Made by a program: the position numbers and the translations under genes. Below, in pieces: positions 53,544-64,000 of a DNA stretch of 64,000 nucleotides. Location of the stretch: positions 310,001 to 374,000 of the forward strand of contig NZ_FTNW01000003.1 in assembly GCF_900156545.1 (NCBI RefSeq), written 5' to 3'. The notes beneath the pieces are model-generated. The model saw nothing but the letters and a program-made list of their open reading frames with translations. It was not told where the DNA came from and ran no database searches. Source of the DNA: Aquipseudomonas alcaligenes (GTDB taxonomy: Bacteria; Pseudomonadota; Gammaproteobacteria; Pseudomonadales; Pseudomonadaceae). Position 1 is the stretch's first letter. Every line of letters begins with the position of its first letter.

Positions 53544-54443
53544 TTATGGTCGCATAGCGGATTCTGACCGGCCAGCCACCAGCAGTCGCCGCCGGGCGCG
53601 CTGCGCCGCGGTGTTGTCGGCCACGCCCCAGCGCAACAGCTGGGCCGTGCGTTGCACGCTGGCGCGGATCAACGGGCGGCGCCAGGCCGGGATACTCTCG
53701 CCGAGCAGGGTGCTGGCCCAGGTGGGCAGCAGGTCGAAGCTGGCCTGCATCATCAGCCCGCCGAAGGGGCGGGCCAGCGCGCTGGGCATGGGCGCTGCGT
53801 GCAGCAGGCGCACCACTTCGCGGGTGCGTTCGTCGCACAGCAGCTGCGGGCGGATCGCCTCGAGGTAGGCCGCGACCGCCAGGCGCGAGTCGGGGACCTC
53901 CTGTGCGCCGAGGCGCCGGGCGATCAGCGCCACTTCGGCGTAGTAGCGATCCTGCTCGGCCTCCGCCAGGTCGGGATTGCAGTAGCGCAGGTAAGCGGTG
54001 AGGAAACAGTGCACCTCGGCTACATGCACCCAGGTCAGCAGGGCTGGATCGCTGGCGGCATAGGGGCGCCCATCGGGTGCCTGGCCCACCACCTGCAGGT
54101 GGATGCTGCGCACCTTGGAGATCAGACGCTCGGCGTCCGCGACGCCGCCGTAGCTGGTGCCGGCGATGAACAGGCTGGTGCGGCGCAGGCGGCCGATCAG
54201 GTCCTGACGGAAGTTGGAGTGGTCCCACACTCCGGCCAGGGCCAGTGGGTGGAGCATCTGCAGGAGCAGCGCGGCGATGCCGCCGACCATCATCGAGGTG
54301 AAGTCGGCGTGCACTTCCCAGACCATCGAGGCGGGCCCGAACAGGCCGGGGTCGCCTCGTGGCTGGTCGAGGTCGAGCTGGTTGAGCGAGGCGCCCGTGA
54401 GGCTGTGGACCTGGGCGGCGATCTGGCGACGTAGGCTTTCCAT
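53544..54443 (-). CDS. MpaB/rubber-oxygenase-like (DUF2236) protein
   Basis: The product is 299 residues from the ATG at 54441-54443 ([20 protein letters not shown]). Family signatures are [60 protein letters not shown] and [20 protein letters not shown]. Relatives include latex-clearing protein and fungal MpaB, b-type haem oxygenases; the conserved histidines visible here fit haem binding. The substrate is unknown. It lies between thiolase and acs on the same strand. Confidence 0.88.
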   Translation of the reverse strand: MESLRRQIAAQVHSLTGASLNQLDLDQPRGDPGLFGPASMVWEVHADFTSMMVGGIAALLLQMLHPLALAGVWDHSNFRQDLIGRLRRTSLFIAGTSYGGVADAERLISKVRSIHLQVVGQAPDGRPYAASDPALLTWVHVAEVHCFLTAYLRYCNPDLAEAEQDRYYAEVALIARRLGAQEVPDSRLAVAAYLEAIRPQLLCDERTREVVRLLHAAPMPSALARPFGGLMMQASFDLLPTWASTLLGESIPAWRRPLIRASVQRTAQLLRWGVADNTAAQRARRRLLVAGRSESAMRP

Positions 54444-54502
54444 GGATGCCAGTGTCGACGCTCGCGCCGGGCGGATCAAGCGGGGCAGGGCCCCGCCGCC
54501 AC

Positions 54503-56440
<1,938 letters not shown>

Positions 56441-56484
56441 GGCGGGTTCCTTGTCTTATTGTTGAGCCGCGATGTCCATTAGGG

Positions 56485-56508
56485 TGAACCAAGCAATTGC
56501 TTGGTTCA
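56485..56508. promoter_or_regulatory. 24-bp perfect palindrome upstream of acs, candidate operator
   Basis: Half-site TGAACCAAGCAA (56485-56496) is followed directly by its exact reverse complement TTGCTTGGTTCA. It starts 45 bp upstream of the acs start codon and there is no T-tract, so a dimeric repressor/activator site is more likely than a terminator. The cognate regulator is not identifiable from the window. Confidence 0.6.
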
Positions 56509-56543
56509 AGTGTCGGCGCTGCGTGCTGCGTGCCGCATCCTGC

Positions 56544-56570
56544 AAAAAGCCCGGCGCAGGGCCGGGCTTT
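56544..56570 (-). terminator. Intrinsic terminator of pgi
   Basis: On the minus strand AAAGCCCGGC / GCCGGGCTTT is followed by TT, just beyond an 11-base C tract (56571-56581) that follows the pgi stop codon. Confidence 0.8.
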
Positions 56571-56582
56571 GGGGGGGGGGGC

Positions 56583-58247
56583 TTAACCGCGGTGACGACC
56601 GCGGAAGAAGTCGATCAGTCCCTGGGTCGAGGCGTCCTCGGCCGGTGGCTGGTCCCAGCCGGTGAGGCGCTGGTAGACGCCCTTGCCGAGCTCCTTGCCC
56701 AGCTCCACGCCCCACTGGTCGAAGGCGTTGATGCCCCAGATCACGCTCTGCACGAACACCTTGTGCTCGTACATCGCCACCAGCGCGCCGAGGCGGCGTG
56801 GGCTGATGCGCTCCAGCACCAGGGTGTTGCTCGGGCGGTTGCCGGGGATCACCTTGTGCGGTGCCAGGCGCTGTACCTCATCCTCGGACAGGCCCTTGGC
56901 GCGCAGTTCGGCCTCGGCCTCGTTGCGGCATTTGCCGAGCATCAGCGCCTGGCTCTGCGACAGGCAGTTGGCGTACAGCCACTGGTGGTGGTCGGCCACC
57001 GGGTTGTAGCTGACCACCGGCACGATGAAGTCGGCTGGAATCAGCTGGGTGCCCTGGTGCAGCAACTGGTGGTAGGCGTGCTGGCCGTTGCAGCCGACGC
57101 CGCCCCAGATCACCGGGCCGGTGTCGGTGCTGACCGGGCTGCCGTCCTGGCGCACGCGCTTGCCGTTGGACTCCATGTCCAGCTGCTGCAGGTGCTTGGT
57201 GATGTTGCGCAGGTAGTGGTCGTACGGCAGGATCGCGTGGCTCTGGGCGCCCCAGAAGTTGCCGTACCAGACCCCGAGCAGGGCCAGCAGCACCGGCATG
57301 TTCTTCTCGAACGGGGTGCTGCGGAAATGCGTGTCCATGCTGTAGGCGCCGGACAGCAACTCCTTGAAGTTGGACATGCCGATGGCCAGGGCGATCGGCA
57401 GGCCGATGGCCGACCACAGCGAGTAGCGCCCGCCGACCCAGTCCCACATCGGGAAGATGTTCTTCTCGCGGATGCCGAACTCGATAGCCGCCTGGTTGTT
57501 GCTGGTCACCGCGATGAAGTGGCGGTAGAGCTTTTCCTCGGTGCCGCCGCGGGCCAGGTACCAGGTACGTGCGGCCTGGGCGTTCTTCAGGGTTTCCAGG
57601 GTGCCGAACGACTTCGACGAGACGATGAACAGGGTGGTTTCGGCGTTCAGCTTGGCAGCCAGTTCATGGAACTCACTGCCGTCGATATTGGCCAGGTAGT
57701 GGCAGCGCACGCCGTGCTGAGTGAAGGGCAGCAGGGCTTCGGAGACCAGTTGCGGGCCGAGGAAGGAGCCGCCGATGCCGATATTGACCACATCGGTGAT
57801 GGCCTTCTCGCTGTAGCCGCGCCACAGGTTGCTGTGGATGCGCCCGACGATGTCGGTCATCTGGTTGAGCACCCGGTGCACATCGGGCATCACGTTGACC
57901 CCGTCGACCCTGACGCAGTCGCCGATCGGTCGGCGCAGGGCAGTGTGCAGCGCTGGGCGACCTTCCGAGGCGTTGACCCGTTCGCCGTTGAACAGGGCTT
58001 CAATGGCGTCCTGCAGGCCGGCTTCGCGGGCCAGACCGACCAGCAGGTCGCGGGTCTGGGTACTGAGCAGGTTCTTCGAGTAGTCGAGGAAGATGCCGCT
58101 GGTGCTCATGGAGAAACGCTCGAAACGCTTGGCGTCGGCCGCGAAGGCCTCGCGCATGCTGAAGCCCTGCATGTCCTGACGGTGCTTGAGCAGGGCCTGC
58201 CAGGCCGGCAGGGTAGTGACGTCGAGCGGTTGCTGGTAGTACGCCAT
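56583..58247 (-). CDS. pgi: Glucose-6-phosphate isomerase
   Basis: The product is 554 residues from the ATG at 58245-58247 ([20 protein letters not shown]), with AAGGAAA upstream. Signatures are [59 protein letters not shown] and [14 protein letters not shown], including the catalytic Glu/His/Lys regions. It interconverts glucose-6-P and fructose-6-P. Confidence 0.97.
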   Translation of the reverse strand: MAYYQQPLDVTTLPAWQALLKHRQDMQGFSMREAFAADAKRFERFSMSTSGIFLDYSKNLLSTQTRDLLVGLAREAGLQDAIEALFNGERVNASEGRPALHTALRRPIGDCVRVDGVNVMPDVHRVLNQMTDIVGRIHSNLWRGYSEKAITDVVNIGIGGSFLGPQLVSEALLPFTQHGVRCHYLANIDGSEFHELAAKLNAETTLFIVSSKSFGTLETLKNAQAARTWYLARGGTEEKLYRHFIAVTSNNQAAIEFGIREKNIFPMWDWVGGRYSLWSAIGLPIALAIGMSNFKELLSGAYSMDTHFRSTPFEKNMPVLLALLGVWYGNFWGAQSHAILPYDHYLRNITKHLQQLDMESNGKRVRQDGSPVSTDTGPVIWGGVGCNGQHAYHQLLHQGTQLIPADFIVPVVSYNPVADHHQWLYANCLSQSQALMLGKCRNEAEAELRAKGLSEDEVQRLAPHKVIPGNRPSNTLVLERISPRRLGALVAMYEHKVFVQSVIWGINAFDQWGVELGKELGKGVYQRLTGWDQPPAEDASTQGLIDFFRGRHRG

Positions 58248-58284
58248 GGCGGCATTTTCCTTGTTGTGCGGCGTGTCGGGCATG

Positions 58285-58308
58285 AAAAAGCCCGGAGATT
58301 CCGGGCTT
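58285..58308 (-). terminator. Intrinsic terminator of panD
   Basis: On the minus strand AAGCCCGG-AATCT-CCGGGCTT is followed by TTTCATG. Confidence 0.8.
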
Positions 58309-58332
58309 GGAGTGTAGCGGGGCGCGTCCCGC

Positions 58333-58713
58333 TCAGGCGACTTGTACGGGGATCGCGTTGCTGGTGTGGCTCAGCTCGCCGTCTGCGCCCATGTAGAGCA
58401 CGCGTGGCTGGAAGTTGGCCAGCTCGGCTTCGCTGTAGTGGGCGTAGGCGCAGATGATCACGCGGTGGCCGACGCCGGCCTTGTGCGCGGCGGCACCATT
58501 GACCGAGATGATCTTCGAACCCTCTTCACCGCGGATGGCGTAGGTGGTGAAGCGCTCGCCGTTGTCCACGTTGTAGATCTGGATCTGCTCGTATTCGCGG
58601 ATGCCGGACAGGTCCAGCCATTCGCCGTCGATGGCGCAGGAGCCTTCATAGTCGAGCACCGCGTGGGTGACGATGGCGCGGTGCAGCTTGGCCTTGAGCA
58701 TGATGGCGTGCAT
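58333..58713 (-). CDS. panD: Aspartate 1-decarboxylase (pyruvoyl enzyme)
   Basis: The product is 126 residues. The self-cleavage site G24-S25 is visible in [15 protein letters not shown]; cleavage yields the pyruvoyl group. It makes beta-alanine for pantothenate. Other conserved blocks are [20 protein letters not shown] and [14 protein letters not shown]. It lies 174 bp downstream of panC, with a short GC-rich palindrome (AACCCCC/GGGGGTT) between them. Confidence 0.97.
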   Translation of the reverse strand: MHAIMLKAKLHRAIVTHAVLDYEGSCAIDGEWLDLSGIREYEQIQIYNVDNGERFTTYAIRGEEGSKIISVNGAAAHKAGVGHRVIICAYAHYSEAELANFQPRVLYMGADGELSHTSNAIPVQVA

Positions 58714-58887
58714 GACTATTTCCCTCTCGGAACACGGCGGCGGCAGAGTGTGCCCGAACCCCCGAGGGGGTTCAAGACCAGACGATGTGCAGGGTATGGC
58801 CTTTCGCCATGCCGCGCTGGCCTGTTTTGCTGATTCAGATGTCCAACGGAGGGTTGCTGCGTCTTGCCGGCCAACCCTCGCAGGCGG

Positions 58888-59736
58888 CTAGAGCTGGAAT
58901 GCGAGATTGTCGATCAGGCGCGTGGTGCCCATGAAGGCGGCGCCCAGTATCACCAGTTGCGTGTCGCTCGCCTCGGCCGGACGCAGGCTGCTGGCCTCGC
59001 GGATCTCCAGGTAGTCGGGTCGGAAGCCGGCGCTCTCCAGGCTGGCCTGACCGCCTTCGATCAGTTGGGCGAAATCGCGGTTGCCTTCGCGGATGGCGCT
59101 GGCCAGCTGCTGCAGGGTGCGATACAGCGCTGGCGCGGCGGCACGTTGCTCGGCGCTCAGATAACCATTGCGCGAGGACAGGGCCAGGCCGTCTTCGGCG
59201 CGTACGGTCGGTTCGCCAATGATCTGGATCGGCATGTTCAGGTCGCGCACCAGGGTGCGGATCACCGCCAGCTGCTGGAAGTCCTTCTCGCCGAACACGG
59301 CGAGGTCTGGCTGGACCATGTTGAACAGCTTGGTCACCACTGTGGCCACGCCCTCGAAGTGGCCGGGGCGGCTGCCGCCACACAGGCCCTCGGAGACGCC
59401 AGGTACGCTGACGCGAGTCTGACCTTGCTGACCGTGCGGGTACATCTCCTCCACGTCCGGATGGAACAGCAGCTGGCAACCGGCGGCGACCAGTTTCTCC
59501 TGGTCGGCGATCAGGGTGCGCGGGTACTTCGCCAGGTCCTCGTTGGGACCGAACTGCAGCGGGTTGACGAAGATACTGGCGACCACGAAGTCGGCACGCT
59601 GGCCGGCTTTCTCCACCAGGGCGACATGCCCCTCATGCAGGTTGCCCATGGTCGGCACGAAAGCGATGCGCTTGCCTTCGCCGCGCGCGCGCGCCACGGC
59701 GGCGCGCAGTTCCAGTACGGTCTTGACGGTATTCAT
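58888..59736 (-). CDS. panC: Pantothenate synthetase
   Basis: The product is 282 residues from the ATG at 59734-59736, which overlaps the panB stop by 4 bp. It joins pantoate and beta-alanine with ATP. Motifs: [54 protein letters not shown] and [10 protein letters not shown]. Confidence 0.97.
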   Translation of the reverse strand: MNTVKTVLELRAAVARARGEGKRIAFVPTMGNLHEGHVALVEKAGQRADFVVASIFVNPLQFGPNEDLAKYPRTLIADQEKLVAAGCQLLFHPDVEEMYPHGQQGQTRVSVPGVSEGLCGGSRPGHFEGVATVVTKLFNMVQPDLAVFGEKDFQQLAVIRTLVRDLNMPIQIIGEPTVRAEDGLALSSRNGYLSAEQRAAAPALYRTLQQLASAIREGNRDFAQLIEGGQASLESAGFRPDYLEIREASSLRPAEASDTQLVILGAAFMGTTRLIDNLAFQL

Positions 59737-60533
59737 GCGGAGAATCCGTGCTCCTCGGCGGGGAAACTGATGTCCTTGACGGCGCGCACGTAGGCGGCGA
59801 AAGCGGCTTGCACGTTGGGCTGACCTTCCATGAAGTTCTTCACGAACTTCGGCGTGCGGCCGCTCAGCGACAGACCGAGCAGGTCGTGCATCACCAGTAC
59901 CTGACCATCGGTGGCAGAGCCGGCACCGATGCCGATCACCGGGATCTTCACCGACTGAGTGATCTCCGCCGCCAGCTCGCTGGGTACGCACTCGAGCAGC
60001 AGCATGGCGGCGCCAGCCTGTTCCAGCGCCATGGCGTCGGCGCGCAGCTGGCGTGCGGCGGCATCACCACGCCCCTGCACCTTGTAGCCGCCGAACACGT
60101 TGACCGCCTGTGGGGTCAGCCCCAGGTGGGCGCACACCGGCACACCGCGCTCGGCCAGCTGGCGGATCGGTTCGGCCAGCCAGGCAGCGCCTTCCAGCTT
60201 GATCATATGGGCGCCAGCCTGCATCAGCGCCGCGCAGCTGGCGAAGGTCTGCTCCAGGGTGGCATAGGCCATGAAGGGCAGGTCGGCAAGGATCAGCGCG
60301 CCCTGGTTGCCGCGTTTCACGGCTGCGGTGTGATAGGCCATATCTGCGAGCGACACCGGCAAGGTGCTGTCGTGGCCCTGCAGGACCATGCCCAGGGAGT
60401 CGCCCACCAGCAGCACTTCCACTCCGGCCTGGCAGGCTGCCTGGGCGAAGGTGGCGTCGTAGGCGGTGAGCATGGCGATCTTCTCGCCCTTCTGCTTCAG
60501 GCCCAGCAGGGTGCTTACGGTTACATCAGGCAT
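59733..60533 (-). CDS. panB: 3-methyl-2-oxobutanoate hydroxymethyltransferase
   Basis: The product is 266 residues from the ATG at 60531-60533 ([20 protein letters not shown]). This TIM-barrel enzyme adds a hydroxymethyl group from methylene-THF in pantoate synthesis. Motifs: [47 protein letters not shown] and [19 protein letters not shown]. The 150 bp before folK hold no gene. Confidence 0.97.
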   Translation of the reverse strand: MPDVTVSTLLGLKQKGEKIAMLTAYDATFAQAACQAGVEVLLVGDSLGMVLQGHDSTLPVSLADMAYHTAAVKRGNQGALILADLPFMAYATLEQTFASCAALMQAGAHMIKLEGAAWLAEPIRQLAERGVPVCAHLGLTPQAVNVFGGYKVQGRGDAAARQLRADAMALEQAGAAMLLLECVPSELAAEITQSVKIPVIGIGAGSATDGQVLVMHDLLGLSLSGRTPKFVKNFMEGQPNVQAAFAAYVRAVKDISFPAEEHGFSA

Positions 60534-60683
60534 GGAGGATTCCTCATCAGCAGGCCGTATTGCGGCGCTTTTGGCACCGTCTCGGGGCCTCATGGGCGGG
60601 GGTGTCTGCACCGCCTCGGGGCAACGGGACGCCTATAGTCCCGATGGGGGGGCGTGAAGTCAATCACGGGTGTTACCGCGCTG

Positions 60684-61175
60684 TTACGGCGTTACCAGGC
60701 GCTCCAGGCCCACATAGGGGCAGGCGGCCAGCAGCTGCTCCAGGCGACGACCATCGGGCAGTTGCAGGTCGGTCGGGGCAATCTCGGCCAGCGGGTAGAG
60801 GACGAAGGCGCGGGCATGCATGTGATAGTGCGGCACGGTCAGGCGCGCCTCGCTCAGCAGCCGGTCGCCGAACAGCAGAATGTCCAGGTCGAGGGTGCGC
60901 GGCCCCCAGCGTTCAGCCTTGCGCATACGGCCTTGCTCCTGCTCGATGCGCTGCAGGGCATCGAGCAGTTCGAGCGGTGCCAGCTCGGTATCCAGTGCCG
61001 CGACGGCATTGACGTAGCGGGGTTGGTCGGGCGGGCCGAGCGGGTCGCTGGCATATAAGGAGGATGTGGCGGCCAGGTGGCTATGCGGCAGCGCGGCGAT
61101 GGCGGCGAGCGCCGCCTGCAATTGCCGCAGTGGCTCGGCCAGGTTGCTGCCGAGGCCGATGTAGACCCGCTCCAC
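60684..61175 (-). CDS. folK: 2-amino-4-hydroxy-6-hydroxymethyldihydropteridine pyrophosphokinase
   Basis: The product is 163 residues from the GTG that directly follows the pcnB TAA (61173-61175). It is the HPPK of folate synthesis, supplying the substrate of FolP at 31646. Motifs: VYIGLGSNLAEPLRQLQAAL, DPLGPPDQPRYVNAVAALDT and RWGPRTLDLDILLFGD with the metal-binding Asp pair. Confidence 0.96.
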   Translation of the reverse strand: MERVYIGLGSNLAEPLRQLQAALAAIAALPHSHLAATSSLYASDPLGPPDQPRYVNAVAALDTELAPLELLDALQRIEQEQGRMRKAERWGPRTLDLDILLFGDRLLSEARLTVPHYHMHARAFVLYPLAEIAPTDLQLPDGRRLEQLLAACPYVGLERLVTP

Positions 61176-62588
61176 TTATTCGCCGGCCGGGGCATCGCCC
61201 CGCGGTCCGCGCTTGCGATTGCGCCCGCCACGGCGGCGCTTGCGTGCCGGTGCGCCGTCGCCGCTTTCTTCCGGCCGGCTGTTGAGTTCGCGGATCATCG
61301 CGCGACGCTCGCTGTCGCTGGCGTCCTGGTACTCGGTCCACCAGTCGCCAAGGCCGCCGGTCTGCTCGCCGGCGTCTTCGCGCAGCAGCAGGAAGTCGTA
61401 GCCGGCGCGGAAACGCGGGTTCTCCAGCAGCATATCGGCGCGTTTACCCTGACGGCGCGGCAGGCGCTCCTGCATGTCCCAGATCTCGCGGATCGGGATG
61501 GTGAAGCGCTTGGGAATGGCGATGCGCTTGCACTGCTCGACGATCAGGTCGTGGGCGGCTTCCTGCATGGCCGGGATCGGCGGCATGCCGCGTTCCTGCA
61601 GTTGTGCGGCACGTGCCGGCAGCGCGGGCCAAAGCAGGGCGGCGAAAAGGAAGGCCGGTGTTACCGGCTTGCCCAGGGCGATGCGCTCATCGGTGTTGGC
61701 CAGGGCCTGGCGAATCAGGTCGCCGGTGTAGTCGGGATCGCGCTCCAGGGCACGGGCGCTGGCCGGGAACAGCGGGGCGAACAGGTCGTACTCGACCAGT
61801 AGTTCGAAGGTGCGTTCGGCGCGGCCGGCGAGGAACAGCTTGAGTACCTCGTCGAACAGGCGGGCCGAGGGAATGTCGCGCAGCATCGGCGCCAGGCGGC
61901 GGATCGGTGCGGCGCTGTGCTTCTCGATCTCGAAGTCGAGCTTGGCGGCGAAGCGCACCGCACGCAGCATGCGCACCGGGTCTTCGAGGTAGCGTTGCTC
62001 GGGATCGCCGATCAAGCGGATCAGGCGGTTGCGGATGTCGTGCACGCCATGGGCGTAGTCCAGTACGCGCTCGCCTGTGATGTCGAAGTACAGGGCGTTG
62101 ATGGTGAAGTCGCGACGCTGGGCATCGCTCTCCTGCGAGCCGTAGACGTTGTCGCGCAGGATGCGGCCGCTCTCGTTGCGTGCCGACTGATGGCTGTCTT
62201 CCTCGTCGTCGCCCTGCGGGTGATTGCTGCGGAAGGTGGCCACTTCGATGATCTCGCGGCCGAAGTGCACATGCGCCAGCTTGAAGCGCCGGCCGATCAC
62301 CCGCGCGTTGCGAAACTCGGCGCGCACCTGCTCGGGCGTAGCGCTGGTGGCGACGTCGAAATCCTTGGGTTGTACGCCGATCAGCAGGTCACGCACGCAG
62401 CCGCCGACCAGGTAGGCCTGGTAGCCGGCCTTTTGCAGGCGGTCCACCACGCTCACCGCGTTGCGGCTGAACTGGCCGCGCTGCAGCGAGTGCTGACGCG
62501 GGCCGAGCACTTCGGGCGTGCTGCGGGGGCGGGCTTGGCGCTTAAGCGAGAGCGGTGAGCGGAGGGACTTGAACAGCTTTTTCAGCAT
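61176..62588 (-). CDS. pcnB: Poly(A) polymerase I
   Basis: The product is 470 residues from the ATG at 62586-62588 (MLKKLFKSLRSPLSLKRQAR). The nucleotidyltransferase head has AYLVGGCVRDLLIGVQPKDF and DVATSATPEQV. The RRDFTINALYFD and DPVRMLRAVRFAAKLDFEIE blocks follow, and the C-terminus is strongly basic (ARKRRRGGRNRKRGPRGD). It polyadenylates RNA for decay. It lies downstream of crcZ, possibly partly transcribed by read-through, and is immediately followed by folK. Confidence 0.95.
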   Translation of the reverse strand: MLKKLFKSLRSPLSLKRQARPRSTPEVLGPRQHSLQRGQFSRNAVSVVDRLQKAGYQAYLVGGCVRDLLIGVQPKDFDVATSATPEQVRAEFRNARVIGRRFKLAHVHFGREIIEVATFRSNHPQGDDEEDSHQSARNESGRILRDNVYGSQESDAQRRDFTINALYFDITGERVLDYAHGVHDIRNRLIRLIGDPEQRYLEDPVRMLRAVRFAAKLDFEIEKHSAAPIRRLAPMLRDIPSARLFDEVLKLFLAGRAERTFELLVEYDLFAPLFPASARALERDPDYTGDLIRQALANTDERIALGKPVTPAFLFAALLWPALPARAAQLQERGMPPIPAMQEAAHDLIVEQCKRIAIPKRFTIPIREIWDMQERLPRRQGKRADMLLENPRFRAGYDFLLLREDAGEQTGGLGDWWTEYQDASDSERRAMIRELNSRPEESGDGAPARKRRRGGRNRKRGPRGDAPAGE

Positions 62589-62716
62589 GGGAGGCACTGT
62601 TTGCAGGAATAAGCGGCCGGAAATGCCGGTAACCGCACGAATGGCGCGGATTCTAGCATCGAGAGTAGGAAGGATGGTAAAGGCAGGCTGGGGATGACGA
62701 GGGGACTGAAGCTACT

Positions 62717-63065
62717 GGGGGAGCCGAAGCTCCCCCCCAAATTGGTGCGTGCTTTGTTTTTATTGTTATAGCGGGCCTGTTGTTCTTGTTGTAGGCCCGT
62801 TCTAGGTATCCCAAATCGGGTACCAGTAGCAAACGGATTGCTTTGGATGCTGATGCTGCCATGATCCATCCTGGATCCAATCAGTGCGGGCTCTGCTTTA
62901 GTGCAGTTTTTGTTGTTCTCGGCCTGATCGTGGGGCGAGCCCCGAAGGCAAATCCTCTCCAAAAGAATCAGTTAGCTGCGCCTCCGCGTTGTTGTTTTTG
63001 TTGTGCTGGAGCCGTTCTGTATTGTTTTTATTGTGGGGGTTTCAAACGTTTTTATTGTTGTTGTG
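62717..63065 (-). ncRNA. crcZ: CrcZ small RNA (Hfq/Crc-sequestering)
   Basis: Its position between cbrB and pcnB on the same strand is that of crcZ in pseudomonads. The minus strand carries six A-rich CA motifs: near 63067-63047 (ACAACAACAATAAAAACG), 63035-63018, 63005-62988, 62920-62904, 62795-62776 (ACAACAAGAACAACA) and 62768-62753. The one at 62795-62776 is in the loop of a CGGGCCT/AGGCCCG stem. These sites trap Hfq-Crc and relieve catabolite repression. The 5' end is placed 12 bases from the sigma54 -12 box. The 3' end is uncertain; a GGGGGAGC-UUCG-GCUCCCCC hairpin at 62717-62736 is taken as provisional, and the RNA may run ~50 bases further. Confidence 0.9.
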
Positions 63066-63075
63066 CCAGAGATAA

Positions 63076-63091
63076 AGCAGAAGCCGTGCCA
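63076..63091 (-). promoter_or_regulatory. Sigma54 promoter of crcZ
   Basis: On the minus strand TGGCACGGCTTCTGCT has GG (-24) and GC (-12) with the required 10-bp spacing. It lies 12 bases from the first CA motif. It is expected to be activated by CbrB, encoded just upstream. Confidence 0.88.
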
Positions 63092-63148
63092 GTTTTTTGA
63101 AGTCCTTTATTTTCAAGGGCTTAGCGTTTTTCGGGGTAAGGCGTGGGC

Positions 63149-63189
63149 AAAAAAAAGCCGGGTTCCCGTTACCGATGAACCCGGCTTTT
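63149..63189 (-). terminator. Intrinsic terminator of cbrB
   Basis: On the minus strand AAAAGCCGGGTTC / GAACCCGGCTTTT is followed by TTTT. It separates cbrB from the crcZ promoter. Confidence 0.9.
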
Positions 63190-63217
63190 GTTACGCGATG
63201 TTTGTCTGGGGGTAACA
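63189..63217. promoter_or_regulatory. Candidate CbrB enhancer site
   Basis: TGTTAC (63189-63194) and GTAACA (63212-63217) form an inverted repeat with a 17-bp spacer, about 125-150 bp upstream of the crcZ start. This is a typical distance for a sigma54 enhancer, and the wording is similar to CbrB sites described upstream of crcZ. Confidence 0.6.
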
Positions 63218-63259
63218 GCGTGGAACTCATCCCGCACACATGTGTCACCGCCCCTCGTC

Positions 63260-64000
<741 letters not shown>

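Noticed and set aside
62700..63100. Repetitive TTGTT/TTTATTG runs as a CRISPR or tandem repeat
   Set aside because: Spacing is irregular and the motifs are A-rich Hfq/Crc sites of CrcZ on the minus strand.

Overview
The window is a chromosomal segment of a Pseudomonas species, probably of the aeruginosa/mendocina/alcaligenes side of the genus. The evidence is high-GC coding sequence, the tmRNA tag ANDDNYALAA, proteins that read like Pseudomonas orthologues throughout, and a gene order that, from memory, follows the P. aeruginosa PAO1 block from about PA4772 (D-lactate dehydrogenase) to PA4725/26 (cbrAB). About 60 protein genes, two tRNAs, tmRNA and the CrcZ small RNA can be supported.

Layout. 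(1) 1-4250 is accessory. A truncated periplasmic-binding-protein gene enters from the left edge, followed by about 650 bases with no recognisable gene. Next comes a decayed island of about 2.9 kb lodged in the 3' end of the tmRNA gene ssrA. It holds two AT-rich unknown genes, a broken small helix-turn-helix gene, the C-terminal stump of a tyrosine integrase and one membrane-anchored unknown gene. (2) 4394-7312 is a large hybrid sensor kinase. (3) 7317-14559 is the lactate-utilisation cluster lldR / lldP-lldD-dld with a perfect LldR operator. (4) 14595-23542 holds smpB, ratA-rnfH, bamE, fur, recN under a LexA box, and grpE-dnaK-dnaJ-dapB with two sigma32 promoters. (5) 23633-28595 is carA-carB-greA behind an apparent attenuator. 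(6) 28573-35055 holds a DUF4149 gene, yhbY, ftsH, folP, glmM, tpiA and secG; the ftsJ/rlmE gene expected between yhbY and ftsH is missing. (7) 35066-44106 has tRNA-Leu(GAG), initiator tRNA-Met and the translation operon rimP-nusA-infB-rbfA-truB-rpsO-pnp. (8) 44241-52182 holds envelope and unknown genes: a zinc-ribbon membrane protein, a rhomboid protease, three tandem DUF2845 proteins, a DUF748 protein and an rRNA methyltransferase. (9) 52319-62588 holds thiolase, an MpaB-type oxygenase, acetyl-CoA synthetase, pgi, panD, panC-panB and folK-pcnB. (10) The right edge has CrcZ with its sigma54 promoter, a putative CbrB site and the 3' part of cbrB.

How it works together: most of the window is core machinery for translation, chaperones, pyrimidine/arginine precursors, folate, pantothenate and cell-wall precursors. 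Several control elements can be read directly: the LldR palindrome, the LexA box of recN, sigma32 promoters for grpE, dnaK and ftsH, attenuator-like terminators before carA and rimP, a folded pnp leader, and the CbrB-sigma54-CrcZ catabolite-repression switch. The least explained parts are the tmRNA island with its two unknown AT-rich genes, the loss of ftsJ, and a 24-bp perfect palindrome upstream of acs.
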